Shown here piece by piece: positions 21,516 to 22,654 of a DNA stretch of 22,654 nucleotides. The stretch comes from a virus: positions 1 to 22,654 of the IMG/VR virus record IMGVR_UViG_3300025326_000215; one strand, written 5' to 3'. The first letter of the stretch is position 1; every line of letters begins with the position of its first letter. The notes under the pieces were generated by a model. It was given only the letters and a program-made list of their open reading frames with translations. It ran no database searches and was not told the DNA's origin. A program made the position numbers and the translations under genes.

Positions 21516-21632
21516 GTGGCTGAGGTCGGGGACGTTATCCATCGCTTACCAGCCCCCACGCCGGCTAGACCTCGCGCCGACTTCGCGCTGTGCCGATGGC
21601 GGCGCCTGCACACCCCAGCACTGCGAGTGTAG
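21516..21632 (+). CDS. Possible microprotein (38 aa)
   Basis: A frame from GTG 21516 to TAG 21632 fills the 119-base gap between the lipoprotein and the DUF1353 gene, leaving one base on each side. The product is arginine/proline-rich (PAPTPARPRADF) with one cysteine and no membrane segment. The ribosome site is weak. If it is not real, the gap contains no promoter or terminator that I can see. Confidence 0.4.
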   Translation: MAEVGDVIHRLPAPTPARPRADFALCRWRRLHTPALRV

Positions 21633-21633
21633 C

Positions 21634-21987
21634 ATGGCCTTCCTCACGCCGCTTCGTCTCGAGTGGATCGGCGTCCGCGCGGGGCGCGACCGCTGGCGCC
21701 TCCTCGCGCCGCTCAGGTACCGCACGGAGTCGGGTGAGGTCTACACGGTCCCCGACGGGTACGAGACGGACGGCGAGTCGCGTCCGCCCCTGACGATGCC
21801 GCTCTCCGGCCCGCCCTGCACGCGCTCGGGCGTGCTCCACGACTGGCTCGGCGACCGGATCGGCGTGCCGGTCGAGCAGGCCCACGCGCTCTACCGCGAG
21901 GCGCTGTTGAGCGAGGGGCTCGATCCTGTGTGGGCCGAGCAGCGGTTCGCCGCCGTCAGCTACTGGGACCAGCGGACGCGGGCGTGA
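21634..21987 (+). CDS. DUF1353 family protein
   Basis: The 117-aa protein fits DUF1353. WRLLAPLRYRTESGEVYTVP is followed by DGYETDGESRPPL ('vP.Gf.TDgaS.P'), GVLHDWLGDRIG ('avlHDwL'), a helix ALYREALLSEGLDP and a final aromatic segment (FAAVSYWDQ). Conserved Asp/His residues suggest a catalytic or metal site, but the biochemical role is unknown. The family is common in phage late regions near lysis genes. Confidence 0.8.
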   Translation: MAFLTPLRLEWIGVRAGRDRWRLLAPLRYRTESGEVYTVPDGYETDGESRPPLTMPLSGPPCTRSGVLHDWLGDRIGVPVEQAHALYREALLSEGLDPVWAEQRFAAVSYWDQRTRA

Positions 21988-22364
21988 TGTGTACGCTCGC
22001 CGAACCCTGCGGGGGCCAAGTCATGCTCGACCGGGAGCATCTTGCGCGCGCCGCCATGGATCTCGACCTCCCGATGGAGGACGTCATCGCCCAGGCCAAG
22101 GCGGGCCGGCTGGCCATCCCGCTGCTGTTCCACTGCACGGGGAGCGGGCATACGTTCAGCCTCGCGCCCACGCCGACCCGGCCGCGGCGCGGGCCACGCT
22201 TCGTGCCGGCGTGCGCGATCTGCGGGCGCCCCGTGGTCACGAACATTCCGCAGGGGGCGCGCCGGTATCATGCCCGATGTGAGCTGGAGGCGGGCCGGCG
22301 GCGCGCGAGAGGCTGGCGACCCGGCCCACGCGAGTATGTCGATCTGGAGGGGCGCGCCTTGTGA
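21987..22364 (+). CDS. Zinc-finger-like hypothetical protein (125 aa)
   Basis: It starts by TGATG overlap; ATG 22023 is an alternative. The N-terminal half is helical (MLDREHLARAAMDLDLPMED). The C-terminal half has CAICGRPV (Cys76, Cys79) and YHARC (His95, Cys98), a treble-clef-like zinc site, plus an arginine-rich tail (EAGRRRARGWRPG). It probably binds nucleic acid or protein. No nuclease motif is visible. Confidence 0.65.
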   Translation: MCTLAEPCGGQVMLDREHLARAAMDLDLPMEDVIAQAKAGRLAIPLLFHCTGSGHTFSLAPTPTRPRRGPRFVPACAICGRPVVTNIPQGARRYHARCELEAGRRRARGWRPGPREYVDLEGRAL

Positions 22365-22546
22365 GCCAGGTCATGCTGGCGCTGTGGACGCTGATCGGCC
22401 TGGGGCTGCTGCTCGCCTTCATGGCGAGCGCCCTCTGGCTCTGCGCCACAACGCCCCGGCGCGAGGGGGACGGCCCGCCGCGCGGCGTCGTCGTCACCTG
22501 GGTCGTCCTGGCCCTCCTCCTCCTCCTCTGGCTCCGGGCGGGATGA
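22361..22546 (+). CDS. Small two-helix membrane protein (61 aa)
   Basis: GTG 22361 overlaps the previous stop (GTGA). Two hydrophobic segments (LALWTLIGLGLLLAFMASAL and VVVTWVVLALLLLLWL) flank a charged loop (TTPRREGDGPPRG). This hairpin could be a holin or antiholin, giving more holin-like candidates than a phage usually needs. No family is recognised. Confidence 0.6.
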   Translation: MSQVMLALWTLIGLGLLLAFMASALWLCATTPRREGDGPPRGVVVTWVVLALLLLLWLRAG

Positions 22547-22550
22547 GCGG

Positions 22551-22654
22551 ATGAGCACGCTCACGCGCGATGACGTCAGACGGCGCTGGCGCCGGCCCTG
22601 GATCTCGCGCATCCCCGATCTCGGGCTCTGGCGGCCAGCGCGACCGTGCCGGGC
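22551..22654 (+). CDS. Partial basic protein (runs off the window)
   Basis: ATG 22551 lies four bases after the previous stop, and the frame stays open to the window end (34 complete codons). The start reads MSTLTRDDVRRRWRRPWISR: arginine- and tryptophan-rich, with no hydrophobic segment. Function and full length are unknown. Confidence 0.45.
   Translation, partial: MSTLTRDDVRRRWRRPWISRIPDLGLWRPARPCR

Noticed and set aside
1-22654. tRNA genes, CRISPR arrays, insertion sequences, attachment sites
   Set aside because: No tRNA-like, regularly spaced repeat or transposase signal was seen. Nearly every base is in a supported coding frame.

Overview
The window is a continuous piece of a tailed-phage (or prophage) genome with high G+C. 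Every gene I can support lies on the + strand, and genes are packed almost without gaps. About 23 gene junctions are ATGA, GTGA, TGATG, TAATG or TAGTG overlaps, as in one very long co-translated late operon. A candidate nozzle protein, a head-tail adaptor and several glycine/alanine-rich internal-protein candidates point to a short-tailed (podovirus-like) virion. Two lipobox lipoproteins, a possible inner-membrane spanin and a WaaL-type O-antigen ligase suggest a Gram-negative (diderm) host with high G+C. I cannot name the host or a described relative, and no terminase, integrase or replication gene is visible.

Region 1 (1-7200), head. A 5'-truncated portal gene is followed by a SAM-dependent methyltransferase. 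Next comes the only true non-coding gap in the window (about 1793-1891), which holds a TTGACA element and an 18-bp inverted repeat. Then come small head-region genes, a candidate scaffold, a secreted protein, a multi-pass O-antigen ligase/polymerase-like membrane protein, and the likely major capsid protein. After the capsid lie a 70-aa domain protein and a head-tail adaptor carrying a second copy of that domain.

Region 2 (7195-12015), tail and surface. A nozzle-like protein is followed by a run of genes with export signals: a fibre-like protein, a small secreted protein, a lipoprotein, a transglutaminase-like protein (no signal), a single-pass membrane peptide and a second fibre-like protein with a signal peptide. 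Export signals on fibre-like proteins are unusual, because tailed phages assemble in the cytoplasm.

Region 3 (12063-18471), probable internal/ejection proteins. Several large alanine/glycine-rich or coiled-coil proteins are interspersed with small genes, two of which (13529 and 14949) are clearly less G+C-rich. An internal gene at 17980 carries an exact 108-bp tandem duplication.

Region 4 (18468-22654), small genes and lysis. A T4-type lysozyme is followed by a membrane/coiled-coil protein, a holin-like protein, zinc-ribbon microproteins, a lipoprotein and a DUF1353 protein. Several microproteins of 19-52 residues fill the gaps between larger genes exactly.

The most unusual content is the pair of envelope-glycan-type genes (methyltransferase, O-antigen ligase-like protein) inside the head operon, together with the cluster of exported proteins in the tail operon. 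Together they could form a phage-encoded programme that remodels the host surface during infection, but that link is inference.
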